Source: Leptospira langatensis (GTDB lineage Bacteria; Spirochaetota; Leptospiria; Leptospirales; Leptospiraceae). Taken from it: a DNA stretch of 64,000 bases. This document shows positions 19,372-27,915 of the stretch, piece after piece (within the stretch, counting starts at the first letter, position 1; each line of letters starts with the position of its first letter). A program made the position numbers and the translations under genes. Under the pieces are notes generated by a model, which was given only the letters and a program-made list of their open reading frames with translations, did not search any database and was not told the DNA's origin. Where the stretch lies: positions 248,001 to 312,000 of the forward strand of contig NZ_RQER01000001.1 in NCBI RefSeq assembly GCF_004770615.1, in the 5' to 3' direction.

Positions 19372-20118
19372 CTAAGTATCGGTATCCCCGACACGTCCGT
19401 TAAGCATTTTTTTAGGATTTGTATAGATTAATACGACAAATTCTCCCTTTTCAGGGAATTTCAGGGTCTCCAGATCCTGGGAAGGGTCGATTTTCAGGAT
19501 TTCCTCATGGATCTTGGTGAGCTCTCTTCCGAGTAGCATTGGAGAAGAAGGAAAGACCTCTCTCAGAGCTGCCAGAGTATCCTTGATCCTATGCACCGAT
19601 TCAAAGAGAGCCATGGCTCCCTCAAAGGACTCCCATTCCCTCAATTGGTTTCTTTTCTTCTGCTTCTTCTCCGAGAGAAAGCCAAGAAAGACGGAAGGCT
19701 GCACCTGCCATCCCGAAATAGAGAGCATAGCGGTGAGTGCGCTAGGTCCTGGCACAGGAACGATGGGGAGTTTTTCTTCTCTCAATACCCGAACGAGTTG
19801 GGAGCCAGGGTCGGAGACGCCTGGAGTTCCTGCATCGGAAACTAAGGCTAAGGTTTTTCCCGCTCTTAGGTCTTGGATGATCCCAGAGAAGGGCCGATCG
19901 GATTGATCCTTGTACAATGTCTTTGCCAGAGTGTTGATCCCGTATGTTTGCAGAAGTCTTCGGCTATGCTGTGCATTCTCACAGTAGATCACATCGCTTT
20001 GTTTCAGTACCTGTAAGGCTCTAAGAGTGATATCTTCTAAATTGCCGATGGGAGTTGCGACCACGTAGGCCGTTCCAGGTTGGATCTGAAATCTAGGATC
20101 TCCTTCCGGAGTCGTCAT
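19372..20118 (-). CDS. rsmI: 16S rRNA (cytidine-1402-2'-O)-methyltransferase
   Basis: SAM-dependent tetrapyrrole-methylase-fold enzyme that methylates the ribose of C1402 in the decoding centre of 16S rRNA. The family motifs are clear: AYVVATPIGNLEDITLRAL near the start, DVIYCENAQHSRRLLQTYGI (usual C-E-D-T-R replaced by C-E-N-A-Q), ALVSDAGTPGVSDPG and PGPSALTAMLSISG. Its ATG overlaps the stop of the upstream lipoprotein candidate by four bases (ATGA arrangement), so they are translationally coupled. The frame is intact at 248 residues. Confidence 0.93.
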   Translation of the reverse strand: MTTPEGDPRFQIQPGTAYVVATPIGNLEDITLRALQVLKQSDVIYCENAQHSRRLLQTYGINTLAKTLYKDQSDRPFSGIIQDLRAGKTLALVSDAGTPGVSDPGSQLVRVLREEKLPIVPVPGPSALTAMLSISGWQVQPSVFLGFLSEKKQKKRNQLREWESFEGAMALFESVHRIKDTLAALREVFPSSPMLLGRELTKIHEEILKIDPSQDLETLKFPEKGEFVVLIYTNPKKMLNGRVGDTDT

Positions 20119-20840
20119 AGGTTACAGCCGGGTGGGGTTTGTCCGGAAGGGCAGAGGCAACCTGTGGCCTGATTTCCTTTTGTACAAGGATTACAAGCAG
20201 TTCCCACAGGGCAGGAATCCCTAATAGAAACAGAGCAGGAACTCACAGTGCAAGCACTCGGATTACAACTCGTGTCTGTGCCACAATGATCCGGATAGGT
20301 AGTACTGCATCGAGTTACCGGAGAGGACATATTCGAAGTGATCCCTGTGTTCAGCAAGGCACGCAGAGTGAATGTATATACTTCGCATTTCTGGAATAGC
20401 TGCACCGGAGCATATGGTTGCAGGTTCGCGACAGTATGAGTAGTGATGTTTGCGGTAGAGGCCTGGACTGCCAAAGCAGGGAAGGAAGGTTGTACTCCGT
20501 TTTCCAAATACAAATTGGAATTACTTAAGGTCTCTCCCGCAGAAGGGATCGCAAAAGTGATATACAGATTGTAACCTACAAACTGAGGTTCTTCGTTCGT
20601 GATATAATAGCCCAGACTGTATTCCGGCTTATGCGGATCTATATTGTCGAAAAGGGGAATAACACTAAAGATCTGAGGAACTGCAACTGGGGTAACGAAT
20701 ACGTACGGGGATTGAGTCACATCCGTGTTGATCCCGCAAAAGGAAAAAAGAGGAACCAAGGACCAGAAAACGGCCGCAAGGATTCGGTTTTTTAGGTTGC
20801 TCCTAAGCCAGGCTTGTAAGACTCTAAATTTAGAACCCAC
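20115..20840 (-). CDS. Cysteine-rich putative lipoprotein, 241 aa
   Basis: An exported protein of unknown function. The N-terminus has a basic segment, a hydrophobic stretch (ILAAVFWSLVPLFSF) and then Cys-Gly, which could be a lipobox, though Phe at -1 is unusual even for spirochetes. The middle looks like an Ig- or fibronectin-like beta sandwich (YSLGYYITNEEPQFVGYNLY). The last 65 residues hold about a dozen cysteines in small repeats (CGTDTSCNPSACTVSSCS), as in disulfide-knotted tails. It is upstream of, and overlaps, rsmI. It is divergent from the gene at 20898 across 57 bases. I cannot assign a role. Confidence 0.8.
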   Translation of the reverse strand: MGSKFRVLQAWLRSNLKNRILAAVFWSLVPLFSFCGINTDVTQSPYVFVTPVAVPQIFSVIPLFDNIDPHKPEYSLGYYITNEEPQFVGYNLYITFAIPSAGETLSNSNLYLENGVQPSFPALAVQASTANITTHTVANLQPYAPVQLFQKCEVYTFTLRALLNTGITSNMSSPVTRCSTTYPDHCGTDTSCNPSACTVSSCSVSIRDSCPVGTACNPCTKGNQATGCLCPSGQTPPGCNL

Positions 20841-20897
20841 AAGGATAGAATTCGTCTTTGGAGTGGTCTTACAACTAAAAAATAAGGGATTCTTACC

Positions 20898-21602
20898 GTG
20901 ACTAGCATTCGCAAACTGATCTTCGTCGGCGGCTTTATCGTTTTTCTGGTTATATCATTGACCATATTATTTTGGACGGATGACGAAACTGCAGACCCCA
21001 AGTCCAAAAAGGGAGAAGCGGATGCTCTGGCAGGTTTGTTTGGAGGAGGAATGAATTCCTCTTCTTCCGGAGCTTCGAATGGAGGAAGGACCTCCGCGGA
21101 TAAATCCTTATTCGAGTCTTCTTTCTTCACAGCCGGCAAGGCAGAATACAGGGAGGCGGATACTGCTCAAACAGAGAACAAGCAACCGGAATCCGATGCG
21201 AACAACCCGGTCAATCCTCAAACTGGAAAGCCATATACCAATGAGGAGATGGATCGTTTTCAGCAGTTAAAAGAGAAGTTCCCGAACAATTCCCTTCTTC
21301 CGAGTCGTATGACTCCAGCGGAGAAGGAACAGAAAAAAGCGTTAGAGCAAAGAGTTTCAGAAGCAACCAGAGCCGTTCTCGGCAGGACAGCATCCAAGGA
21401 CCAGATCGTAACCTATTACGATTTTATGGAGAAGCAATCCAAGGACCGATTAGAGATCGTGAAATATCTAGTGGATATCCAAAAAGGCTCAGGAGATCCG
21501 GACCAGGAAAAGAAGCTCGAGAATATACAGCAAACCATGATCCAGCAATTGGACCAAGTGCAGAAGGACAAGCAAAGAGCCTTCGAGCAAGCTGGGCTGT
21601 AG
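20898..21602 (+). CDS. Membrane-anchored hypothetical protein, 234 aa
   Basis: I do not recognise a family. It starts with GTG at 20898 (TAAGGGA upstream) and has one N-terminal membrane helix (LIFVGGFIVFLVISLTILFW). A Ser/Gly-rich flexible part (residues about 45-65) and a Pro/Asn/Gln-rich linker follow. The C-terminal helical domain is about 110 residues and rich in Lys, Gln and Glu (from MTPAEKEQKKALEQRVSEAT). The soluble part should face the periplasm. It is convergent with nadE, whose stop is 12 bases away. No regulatory signal stands out. Confidence 0.8.
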   Translation: MTSIRKLIFVGGFIVFLVISLTILFWTDDETADPKSKKGEADALAGLFGGGMNSSSSGASNGGRTSADKSLFESSFFTAGKAEYREADTAQTENKQPESDANNPVNPQTGKPYTNEEMDRFQQLKEKFPNNSLLPSRMTPAEKEQKKALEQRVSEATRAVLGRTASKDQIVTYYDFMEKQSKDRLEIVKYLVDIQKGSGDPDQEKKLENIQQTMIQQLDQVQKDKQRAFEQAGL

Positions 21603-21614
21603 AAGGAACTTTTC

Positions 21615-23507
21615 TTAGAATCGGATCTCACTCAAGATCGGAAAACGAAAACTGGATTTCGGATCCAATCCGTACTCATCCAAATGAAAAGAAGGCGGAA
21701 GCCTTTCTCTTTTCCATTGGCTTGCGGAGAATAATTTCAGGAACTTACTCTTTCCGTCCTTGGCCTGGCTCTCATCCTTCCATTCGCCGGACTCCAATAG
21801 ATTTTCCGGATCCTTTCCTAAGAACACAAAATTGCGTTCCAATTTTTGTAGGAGAGGATAGGGCATTAGGTCCTTCTCATCTTCTTGCTTTTCGGAAAGC
21901 GGTTTTAGTTCGGCACTCGGTTTGGAATTTAGGATCCCTCCCAAGGCCCGGATCGAAGGAAGGATCGGGTCCTTCCCCTCATGCACATTATGAAGCCAGG
22001 TAAGAAGGAACTCCTTACTCACTCCTGTTAGTGGAGCCACGGAACCGGAGGAGTCCCCATCCATGGTGGTGTATCCTACGCTCGCCTCACTTCTATTCCC
22101 TGTAGAGAGAAGAAGATGCCCGTTCAGGTTGGCAAGCAACCAAACTAAAGGAGAACGAACACGAGCCTGGATATTCTGGAGTGCAAGATTATGGTCCTTC
22201 CAATTCGGAACGATTCCCTTTACGGAAGAGATCTTCTGTATCATAGAACTTACCTCAGAATCCACACTGATAGCAGCATGAGGAAATCCTAATTCTTCGG
22301 AGAGCTCTTTGGCGGAATTCTTTGTTGTTTCCGAATTATTCTCCGTTCCTTGGAACAAAGTAAAGAGTAGGTTCTTTCGATCGATCCCGATGGATCCCAA
22401 ATATTCCGAACCGAGTTCTTTGTCGGAAAGAAGAATAGCCGCCTTTACAAGAAGAGCACAGGCGGCACTGTCCGCTCCTCCGGAAAGGGAAAGCGTATAC
22501 CCTTTCGTTTTAGATTTTCGTAAATAGTCGAATAGCCCGAGAGCTGTCGCTCTTGTGAAATCCTCGAATCGATCCTCACTGCGAACAACAGATTTCGTTA
22601 TCGGTTTCGGAGAAGTTTTCGGGAGAGAAGAGATCGCAATTCTTTGCAGACCCTTTCCTCTGGTTCTGAATTCTCTAGTGCCTGAGGATCTGAAATTCCT
22701 GGATCGATTCGATCTGAGCTGGGAAGAATTCAGGTCTAAATGAGTGCATTCAAAATCCGTAAAATGTAATTTGGGACCTTCTTCCAAGATGTTTCCATCC
22801 AGAATTCCTAGGCAGGCTCCTTCGAAGATGAGTCGTCCGGACTCGTTCCCGTTTAAGTTGGCGTACAAGATTGCAGTAGATGAATTGCGAGAAGATTCGG
22901 AGAACATCTTCTTTCGGATCTGTTGTTTTCCTAAGGCAAAATGGGAGGCGCCCGGAGAAAGGATCAGATCCGCTCCTGCTTCGACCAGGTATTGGCCGGG
23001 ACGGGTTTGGACCCAAGAATCCTCGCAGATCTCTATTCCGAAATTGAAATCGGGACTTTCGAACAGAAGAGTTCCGAAAGGAATTTCTGTGCCGTCCGGA
23101 GTAAGTGCGTAATTTCTGGATTCTTCTCCCTTTGCGAACCATCTGTTTTCGTAATGCACGCCTGTTTGGGCCAAGTTTTGTTTCGGGACGAGTCCCAGGA
23201 TTTTTCCATTTTGTAAGACGGCAGATACGTTGAATAGATACGGGCTTTGGAAGAAGGGAAGTCCCACGATCACGGTTTTGTTTGCCGTTGCCTTTGCGAT
23301 CTCTTTCAAGCTTTTCCAGGAATGTTCCCACACCCAGGAGAAGTAAAAGGCGTCTTCGCAACCATAGCCGGAAATGCAAAGTTCTGGAAATAAGATCAAA
23401 GAAGAAGAGTCGCAGGCAGAGATCGCGGAAAGAATCCGTTCTCGGTTTCCCTTGAAATCCAGGGCGGTCGTATGGAGGCTAACTGCTGTGCAACGGTAGA
23501 TGGACAT
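21615..23507 (-). CDS. nadE: Glutamine-hydrolysing NAD+ synthase
   Basis: Last step of NAD synthesis: converts nicotinic acid adenine dinucleotide to NAD+ with ATP, using ammonia cut from glutamine. The N-terminal nitrilase-type glutaminase has its catalytic triad at E42 (FPELCISGYG), K109 (GLVPKQN) and C161 (FGIEICEDSW). The C-terminal synthetase has the ATP-PPi loop LSGGADS at 341-347 and later NRSEASVGYTTMDGDSSG. The correct start is the ATG at 23507 (MSIYRCTAVSLHTT), preceded by GGGGAAG. The frame stays open upstream to 23696 only because it runs through repeat DNA. Product length is 630 residues. Confidence 0.94.
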   Translation of the reverse strand: MSIYRCTAVSLHTTALDFKGNRERILSAISACDSSSLILFPELCISGYGCEDAFYFSWVWEHSWKSLKEIAKATANKTVIVGLPFFQSPYLFNVSAVLQNGKILGLVPKQNLAQTGVHYENRWFAKGEESRNYALTPDGTEIPFGTLLFESPDFNFGIEICEDSWVQTRPGQYLVEAGADLILSPGASHFALGKQQIRKKMFSESSRNSSTAILYANLNGNESGRLIFEGACLGILDGNILEEGPKLHFTDFECTHLDLNSSQLRSNRSRNFRSSGTREFRTRGKGLQRIAISSLPKTSPKPITKSVVRSEDRFEDFTRATALGLFDYLRKSKTKGYTLSLSGGADSAACALLVKAAILLSDKELGSEYLGSIGIDRKNLLFTLFQGTENNSETTKNSAKELSEELGFPHAAISVDSEVSSMIQKISSVKGIVPNWKDHNLALQNIQARVRSPLVWLLANLNGHLLLSTGNRSEASVGYTTMDGDSSGSVAPLTGVSKEFLLTWLHNVHEGKDPILPSIRALGGILNSKPSAELKPLSEKQEDEKDLMPYPLLQKLERNFVFLGKDPENLLESGEWKDESQAKDGKSKFLKLFSASQWKRERLPPSFHLDEYGLDPKSSFRFPILSEIRF

Positions 23508-23573
23508 TTCTTCCCCAGTCTGGGACGGGGGAGGAGTGGAGAAAAGAATAAAATTGGTATGACAAGTGATTGG

Positions 23574-23830
23574 TGGAATGAGGATTCGATGGCCCCCACC
23601 CAATCGAGCAACCCGTAGAGAGCAAGATTCCCAAAGGGTGACGGAGCGAAGCAAAGGCAAACGAGTTGGCCGAAGAAATTGGCAAGCTGAATTCAATCGA
23701 AGGAGGAATTTAAATTAAAATGGCCCCCACCCTCATCGGGTGGTGGAGGTGGGTGCGTTAGTGGGAGAGGCTCCTCGGCTCTATATCACAAAAACTGAAT
23801 TCTTGCAACTGGAATTTAATAGTTCCCACA
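23574..23830 (-). repeat. Dispersed intergenic repeat, copy 3 (inverted, diverged)
   Basis: Read on the minus strand this block aligns with copies 1 and 2. It contains GTGATATAG, a CCACCACCC/GGGTGGGGGCC core, TTCGATT, AACTCGTTTGCCTTTGCTTC, GTCACC, CTCTACGGG and a closing TGGGTGGGGGCC. It is more diverged than the other two copies. It occupies the 344-base gap between the starts of nadE and the end of waaA, so transcription into nadE must pass it or start within it. At 23821 and 23844 it is followed by two AGTTCCCAC direct repeats. Confidence 0.75.
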
Positions 23831-23851
23831 CTAGATCAACAGGAGTTCCCA

Positions 23852-25096
23852 CTAACTTGGAACCGATTCCAATTCCTCGTAGATCCTCTCTGCGGCCCCT
23901 CTTCCGGTTTCCACGAATTCTCGGTTGGAGAAATGGATGGCTTCTCTTCTTTCCGAGCTGAGATCCAAAACCTCTAAGACTTCCTCCTTGGTTTGAATGA
24001 CAAAGAGTCCTCCTCGATTTTTGAGTTCCAAGGCTTCGGGAGCATGCTGGATCCTTGGTCCACTCAAGAGCGGTAACCCGAAATACGCAGGTTCGAGCAC
24101 ATTATGCACTCGATTATGGAGAGCTCCTCCTATATAGGCGAAGTCCCCGGCCCGATACGCATGCGCAAGTATCCCGAGCACATCGAATAAGATCACTTTG
24201 GATCTCGCTGTCTCGAATTGGCTTTGGGAATATAAGGAATAATCTACTTTATAAGATCTTAATGTAGTTTCCAGCTCTTGGATCCTTTGCGGGTCCGTCT
24301 TATGAGGGAAGATCCAGAAGGCGGTATCTTTCAGACTTTCTTCGTTTAATAATGGAAGAAGTAGATCCTCGCAAGGCTTATAAGTGGATGCGAGTAAGAA
24401 TACTCTGGAGAAGGGATAGTCTTTGGGCCGTTTGAATTCCTTGGCACCGGATTCTATCTTTTGGATCACCGAATCGAATCTGGAATCTCCTAAGGTTTTT
24501 ATATAAGCTGCATTTCCTAAGAGTTCTTTGAATTTTTCCTCTCCGGATCTATGAGAGGGAAGGATCTTATCAAAGAGAGAGAAAACCGTTTTGTAGAATT
24601 CTCTTTTGAATCTTCCCTTAGGGACAGTGATCACTGCGGAGGCGAGAACGGTTTGCACTTTTCTCTTTCTTGCAGCAAGTAGAAGGTTCGGCCAACGATC
24701 CCAAGCCATGAGAACCAGGCTTTTCGGTTGGAATTTCTGAAAGATAGATCGATAGCTCCACGGAAAGTCCAAAGGAAGTCGGAACTTGAGATCTGCGGGA
24801 AATGCTTCCAGACTAGAATCTCGTACCGAATCGGAGAAAACAGTTTGGATCAGGAACGTTTCCGGTTCCTTCTTCCTATAAACTTGTGCGAGCGCTTTGC
24901 ACTGATCCAACTCTCCGACGGAAGCGGCGTGTAACCAAACTACCTTCTTGGATCCCGCTATGAACTGGAAGTTTCGGATCCTCTTTTTGTCTTCTTCTCT
25001 TGTTCGGACGAAATTTCGAAGAGAAGGCACTAGAATAGATAAAAGTACGACCCAAGGCCAAAGAAGGATCGTCAAAATCCGATAGATAATAAGCAT
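23852..25096 (-). CDS. waaA: 3-deoxy-D-manno-octulosonic acid (Kdo) transferase
   Basis: Inner-membrane-associated GT30 glycosyltransferase that attaches Kdo to lipid A, the first step of LPS core assembly. An N-terminal membrane anchor (LTILLWPWVVLLSILVPSL) precedes the family motif VVWLHAASVGELDQCKAL, with the catalytic Glu. The usual ETExWPN is read here as MAWDRWPN. The C-terminal donor site has GGALHNRVHNVLEPAYFGLPLLSGP, which is conserved in Kdo transferases. The motif usually read as NARLS is degenerate (ASAVITVPKG). Length, 414 residues, is normal. It is divergent from the HAD gene across only six bases. Confidence 0.92.
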   Translation of the reverse strand: MLIIYRILTILLWPWVVLLSILVPSLRNFVRTREEDKKRIRNFQFIAGSKKVVWLHAASVGELDQCKALAQVYRKKEPETFLIQTVFSDSVRDSSLEAFPADLKFRLPLDFPWSYRSIFQKFQPKSLVLMAWDRWPNLLLAARKRKVQTVLASAVITVPKGRFKREFYKTVFSLFDKILPSHRSGEEKFKELLGNAAYIKTLGDSRFDSVIQKIESGAKEFKRPKDYPFSRVFLLASTYKPCEDLLLPLLNEESLKDTAFWIFPHKTDPQRIQELETTLRSYKVDYSLYSQSQFETARSKVILFDVLGILAHAYRAGDFAYIGGALHNRVHNVLEPAYFGLPLLSGPRIQHAPEALELKNRGGLFVIQTKEEVLEVLDLSSERREAIHFSNREFVETGRGAAERIYEELESVPS

Positions 25097-25102
25097 AGTG
25101 GT

Positions 25103-25720
25103 ATGAGATCTCCGCTCTTCGTCTTCGATTTAATGGACACCTTGATCAAGGATCCCTTTCATTTGGCTCTAGGAACTCTTCTTCCTAGAGATCAGTGGGA
25201 AGAATTTAGGAAAGGCCGAGAAACGCAAGCCTTCTTGGATTTCGAAATGGGAAGAATTGAAGAAGAGGAATTTTTTGATCGTTTTTATCTGGATTCCCAT
25301 AAGGACAAGGGACTTCCTCATCCCAAGGACCTAAAAAACAAGATGTTCTCCAAAATCGATTTGATCCCGGAAACTGTGGAGATCGTAAAGAGTTTAAGAG
25401 AGAAGGGATTTCAGGTCCTTCTTGCGAGCAATTACTCCATTTGGTACAAGGAGATCTTGAAATTCCAAGAGATAGGAGAGTTACTTCATTCTCTAACCGG
25501 AATGTATTTCTCCTGTGAAATGGGAGTTCGCAAACCTGCTCAGGAATATTACCAATGGATCGAAACGGATCATCCGGGAAGAGAGTATGTGTTCGTGGAC
25601 GATAACGCGACCAACGTGGAAGTCGCGGGTTATATGAATTGGAACTCTTTTAAGTTCAATCCTAAGAAGCCGAACGAACTTAAGGAATTCCTTAAAGAGC
25701 AGTACCCCAATTGTCTTTGA
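25103..25720 (+). CDS. HAD-superfamily hydrolase
   Basis: Probable phosphatase of the haloacid dehalogenase superfamily, 205 residues. Motif I is FDLMDTL (nucleophile Asp and Asp+2). The helical cap domain follows (residues about 20-85), then motif II (LLASNYS), the Lys of motif III (GVRKPAQEYY) and motif IV (VFVDDNATNVEVA), all in the right order. The substrate cannot be told from sequence. It starts with ATG at 25103. Its last 29 bases overlap the tail of the convergent FlaA-like gene. Confidence 0.88.
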   Translation: MRSPLFVFDLMDTLIKDPFHLALGTLLPRDQWEEFRKGRETQAFLDFEMGRIEEEEFFDRFYLDSHKDKGLPHPKDLKNKMFSKIDLIPETVEIVKSLREKGFQVLLASNYSIWYKEILKFQEIGELLHSLTGMYFSCEMGVRKPAQEYYQWIETDHPGREYVFVDDNATNVEVAGYMNWNSFKFNPKKPNELKEFLKEQYPNCL

Positions 25721-26435
25721 CCTCCGCTCCCGGATAGGCCTCTTCTCTGCTATCGATAAGTATGCCGAACCTGTCTAGATAAAAGAAGAATTCTCCCTTC
25801 GCTTGGAAAGGGCTTGGCTTGATCCGAATAGAGCTCACTTCCAAAGGAAAGCGAAGAGACTGATTGAGCCTGATATTTCTTACAGGAATGTCTAACTTCA
25901 CCTCCATTCTCTTCCATCCATCGAACTTGAGATCTCCTAATTCCAGTACGATCTCTTTCGACTTCTTCTGATTGAATACGATCTCTAAGACCACATTATG
26001 ATTCGAAGAATATGCCCAGAAAAATACTCGCACAGGAATTCCAATCGGTAAACGGATCGCTTCCTTGGGACGGATCTCCAGATGTTCATGCTTTGGATTT
26101 TCGAAGAAGGTCTGGACCATCATGGATCTGTATTCTTCTTCGGGAGAGGTCTTGTACAGTTTCTTCTCCTGGACGAATGCGGGTGAGTTCGGGACCTGAG
26201 ATACGTATTCGATCCTATTTAAGAAGGAGACTCCTCTATATACTTCCCAAGGTCTTTCTCCTTCGAAGGAATCCACTAGAAAAAGATTGTAATGCTTCCA
26301 GTCTCCGAGTACTTTTTCCAGTTGCAACACTCTACTGGATTCGTCTCTATCCCTAGTGACAGGAGGAGCCCATAGGATGCCAGGTAGGAACTCCAACACC
26401 AGGCAAAAGATAGAGACAAAAAGTGCACGAGTCAC
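25692..26435 (-). CDS. FlaA-like flagellar filament outer-layer (sheath) protein
   Basis: Exported protein, 247 residues, with a signal peptide (ALFVSIFCLVLEFLPGILWA). The mature part resembles spirochete FlaA sheath proteins in its pattern: FLVDSFEGERPWEV near the start, GIPVRVFFWAYSSNHNVVLEI in the middle, LGDLKFDGWKRMEVKL and FYLDRFGILID at the end. FlaA proteins coat periplasmic flagella and affect their shape. The assignment rests on this pattern; it is not next to other flagellar genes here, so it could be a paralogue of FlaA1/FlaA2. It overlaps the HAD gene tail-to-tail by 29 bases and is divergent from the gene at 26541. Confidence 0.7.
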   Translation of the reverse strand: MTRALFVSIFCLVLEFLPGILWAPPVTRDRDESSRVLQLEKVLGDWKHYNLFLVDSFEGERPWEVYRGVSFLNRIEYVSQVPNSPAFVQEKKLYKTSPEEEYRSMMVQTFFENPKHEHLEIRPKEAIRLPIGIPVRVFFWAYSSNHNVVLEIVFNQKKSKEIVLELGDLKFDGWKRMEVKLDIPVRNIRLNQSLRFPLEVSSIRIKPSPFQAKGEFFFYLDRFGILIDSREEAYPGAEVKDNWGTAL

Positions 26436-26540
26436 CCTAGATGTTTCGGTAGATTTCCGCGATTCCGTAAGAGAGGCCTCGTTTTTTGGCCAATTTTGGG
26501 TCCGGTGAAGCCGATACTAAACAAAGGTGACGGGTATTGT

Positions 26541-27236
26541 ATGAACCGGGATATTCTGAAAATTCTATTAAGCGGCCTTTTGATCCTTTTACTCGGATCC
26601 TTGGCGGTTTATATCGTTTTGCAGAAGGACAAGATCGCTTCCTGGTACAAGGAAAAACAGGATACTGTTGCCACCGAGGATAAGGGCCAGAACGAAAGGA
26701 TTATCATTCCTATGGATGAGATGCCTAACGGAAAGGATCTAAACCAAACCCCAAATTTCGATTCGGAGACTCCTAAGCCTAAGGAAAACTTAGCGGAGCC
26801 TTCCACTCAAGCCCAACCTAAACCTGAATATGAGATGCCCGGTTTAGGTCCGGAAAAGAAGGACAGCCTTCATTCTTCCAAGTCGACGGAGAGATCCAAC
26901 CAAATGCTTGCGGAGAGTAAGGAAACTCCTCCCAAGGAATCCTTCGACTCTCCAAGAACCAAGGTGAGAGAAGATAAGATAGAATATGACGATGTTCCCA
27001 GACCCAAAAAAGAGAAACATCTTCGTAAGAAAAGACATTATACTAGATCCAGACATCATTCGAATCTAGGAGCGAAACTCTCTTCTTTGGAAAAGAGAGT
27101 GGGCCGTTTGGAGAAAAAACTGGGAGTGAAGTCTTCTTCTTCCAGGCGCAAGGCAAAGAACCTTTCCTTGAAAAAGAGAGTTGAGATCCTGGAAAATGAA
27201 GTTTCGACCTTAAAGAAGAAGTCGAAAGAAGATTAG
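26541..27236 (+). CDS. Single-pass membrane protein with basic coiled-coil tail
   Basis: I do not recognise a family. The ATG at 26541 (MNRDILKILLSGLL) is chosen because AAAGGTGA lies upstream and the transmembrane segment ILLSGLLILLLGSLAVYIVL follows at once; an ATG 45 bases upstream would add an unrelated leader. A Pro/Glu/Lys-rich linker (residues about 40-150) leads to a strongly basic stretch (KKEKHLRKKRHYTRSRHH) and a short coiled coil (LSSLEKRVGRLEKKLG and LKKRVEILENEVSTL). The basic part could bind DNA, RNA or acidic lipid; this is inference. It is upstream of yggS by 13 bases, probably in one operon with it. Confidence 0.82.
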   Translation: MNRDILKILLSGLLILLLGSLAVYIVLQKDKIASWYKEKQDTVATEDKGQNERIIIPMDEMPNGKDLNQTPNFDSETPKPKENLAEPSTQAQPKPEYEMPGLGPEKKDSLHSSKSTERSNQMLAESKETPPKESFDSPRTKVREDKIEYDDVPRPKKEKHLRKKRHYTRSRHHSNLGAKLSSLEKRVGRLEKKLGVKSSSSRRKAKNLSLKKRVEILENEVSTLKKKSKED

Positions 27237-27249
27237 TTCGTCTAAGACC

Positions 27250-27915
27250 GTGGGAGTCCCGGAAAATTATAAATCCATAATACAAGAGATTGCCTCCTTT
27301 CATTCGGAAAGGCCGCCCATCCTGATTGCAGTCTCTAAGTTCCAACCCCAATCCAAAGTAAGAGAAGGGCTTGCCGGAGGAGTTTTGCATTTCGGAGAGA
27401 ACCGAGTCCAAGAAGGTTCTGAAAAGTTCAAGGACCTAGGAGCTGCGGGAAAGGATTTCATACTCCATCATATTGGTCCCGTGCAATCCTCTCATATCCG
27501 AAAGTATCCGGGGATGTTTTCATTTGCTCACGGTTTGGGTTCTAAGAAGGTCCTAGACGAACTTCTTTCCCGAATCGAAAGAGAGAAGTGGACCTTGCGA
27601 TATTTCTTGCAAGTCAATCTAACGGGAGAAGATAGTAAGTCCGGATTCTCCAGAGAAGAAGTAATCTCACTTTTGAAAAACAAGGAAGACTATTCCGGAG
27701 AATACTGTAAGCTAGAAGGTCTGATGACCATGGGGCCAAGTTCCGGGGATCCGGAGATTACCCGAAGAGTTTTCCGTGAACTGGCAGATATCAGGAAGGA
27801 GTTCCTACCGGAAGGAAAATTATCCATGGGAATGTCGGGAGATTATAGAATCGCGATAGAAGAAGGAAGCGATTACCTGAGAATTGGAACTGCAATATTC
27901 GGAGATAGATCATGA
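27250..27915 (+). CDS. YggS-family PLP homeostasis protein
   Basis: Pyridoxal-phosphate-binding protein of the PLPBP/YggS/PROSC family, which buffers PLP and affects amino-acid metabolism; it is not a racemase. Starting with GTG at 27250, it has the PLP-lysine segment ILIAVSKFQPQ, then FGENRVQEG, a glycine-rich phosphate site (HHIGPVQSSH), LQVNLTGEDSKSGF and LSMGMSGDYRIAIEEGSDYLRIGTAIFG at the end. All are family hallmarks. It overlaps proC by four bases (ATGA). This pairing is common in bacteria and suggests shared regulation. Confidence 0.93.
   Translation: MGVPENYKSIIQEIASFHSERPPILIAVSKFQPQSKVREGLAGGVLHFGENRVQEGSEKFKDLGAAGKDFILHHIGPVQSSHIRKYPGMFSFAHGLGSKKVLDELLSRIEREKWTLRYFLQVNLTGEDSKSGFSREEVISLLKNKEDYSGEYCKLEGLMTMGPSSGDPEITRRVFRELADIRKEFLPEGKLSMGMSGDYRIAIEEGSDYLRIGTAIFGDRS

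Noticed and set aside
23508..23696. 63-residue N-terminal extension of nadE
   Set aside because: The family start MSIYRCTAVSLHTT lies at 23507 with a good binding site; the upstream residues come from repeat DNA.
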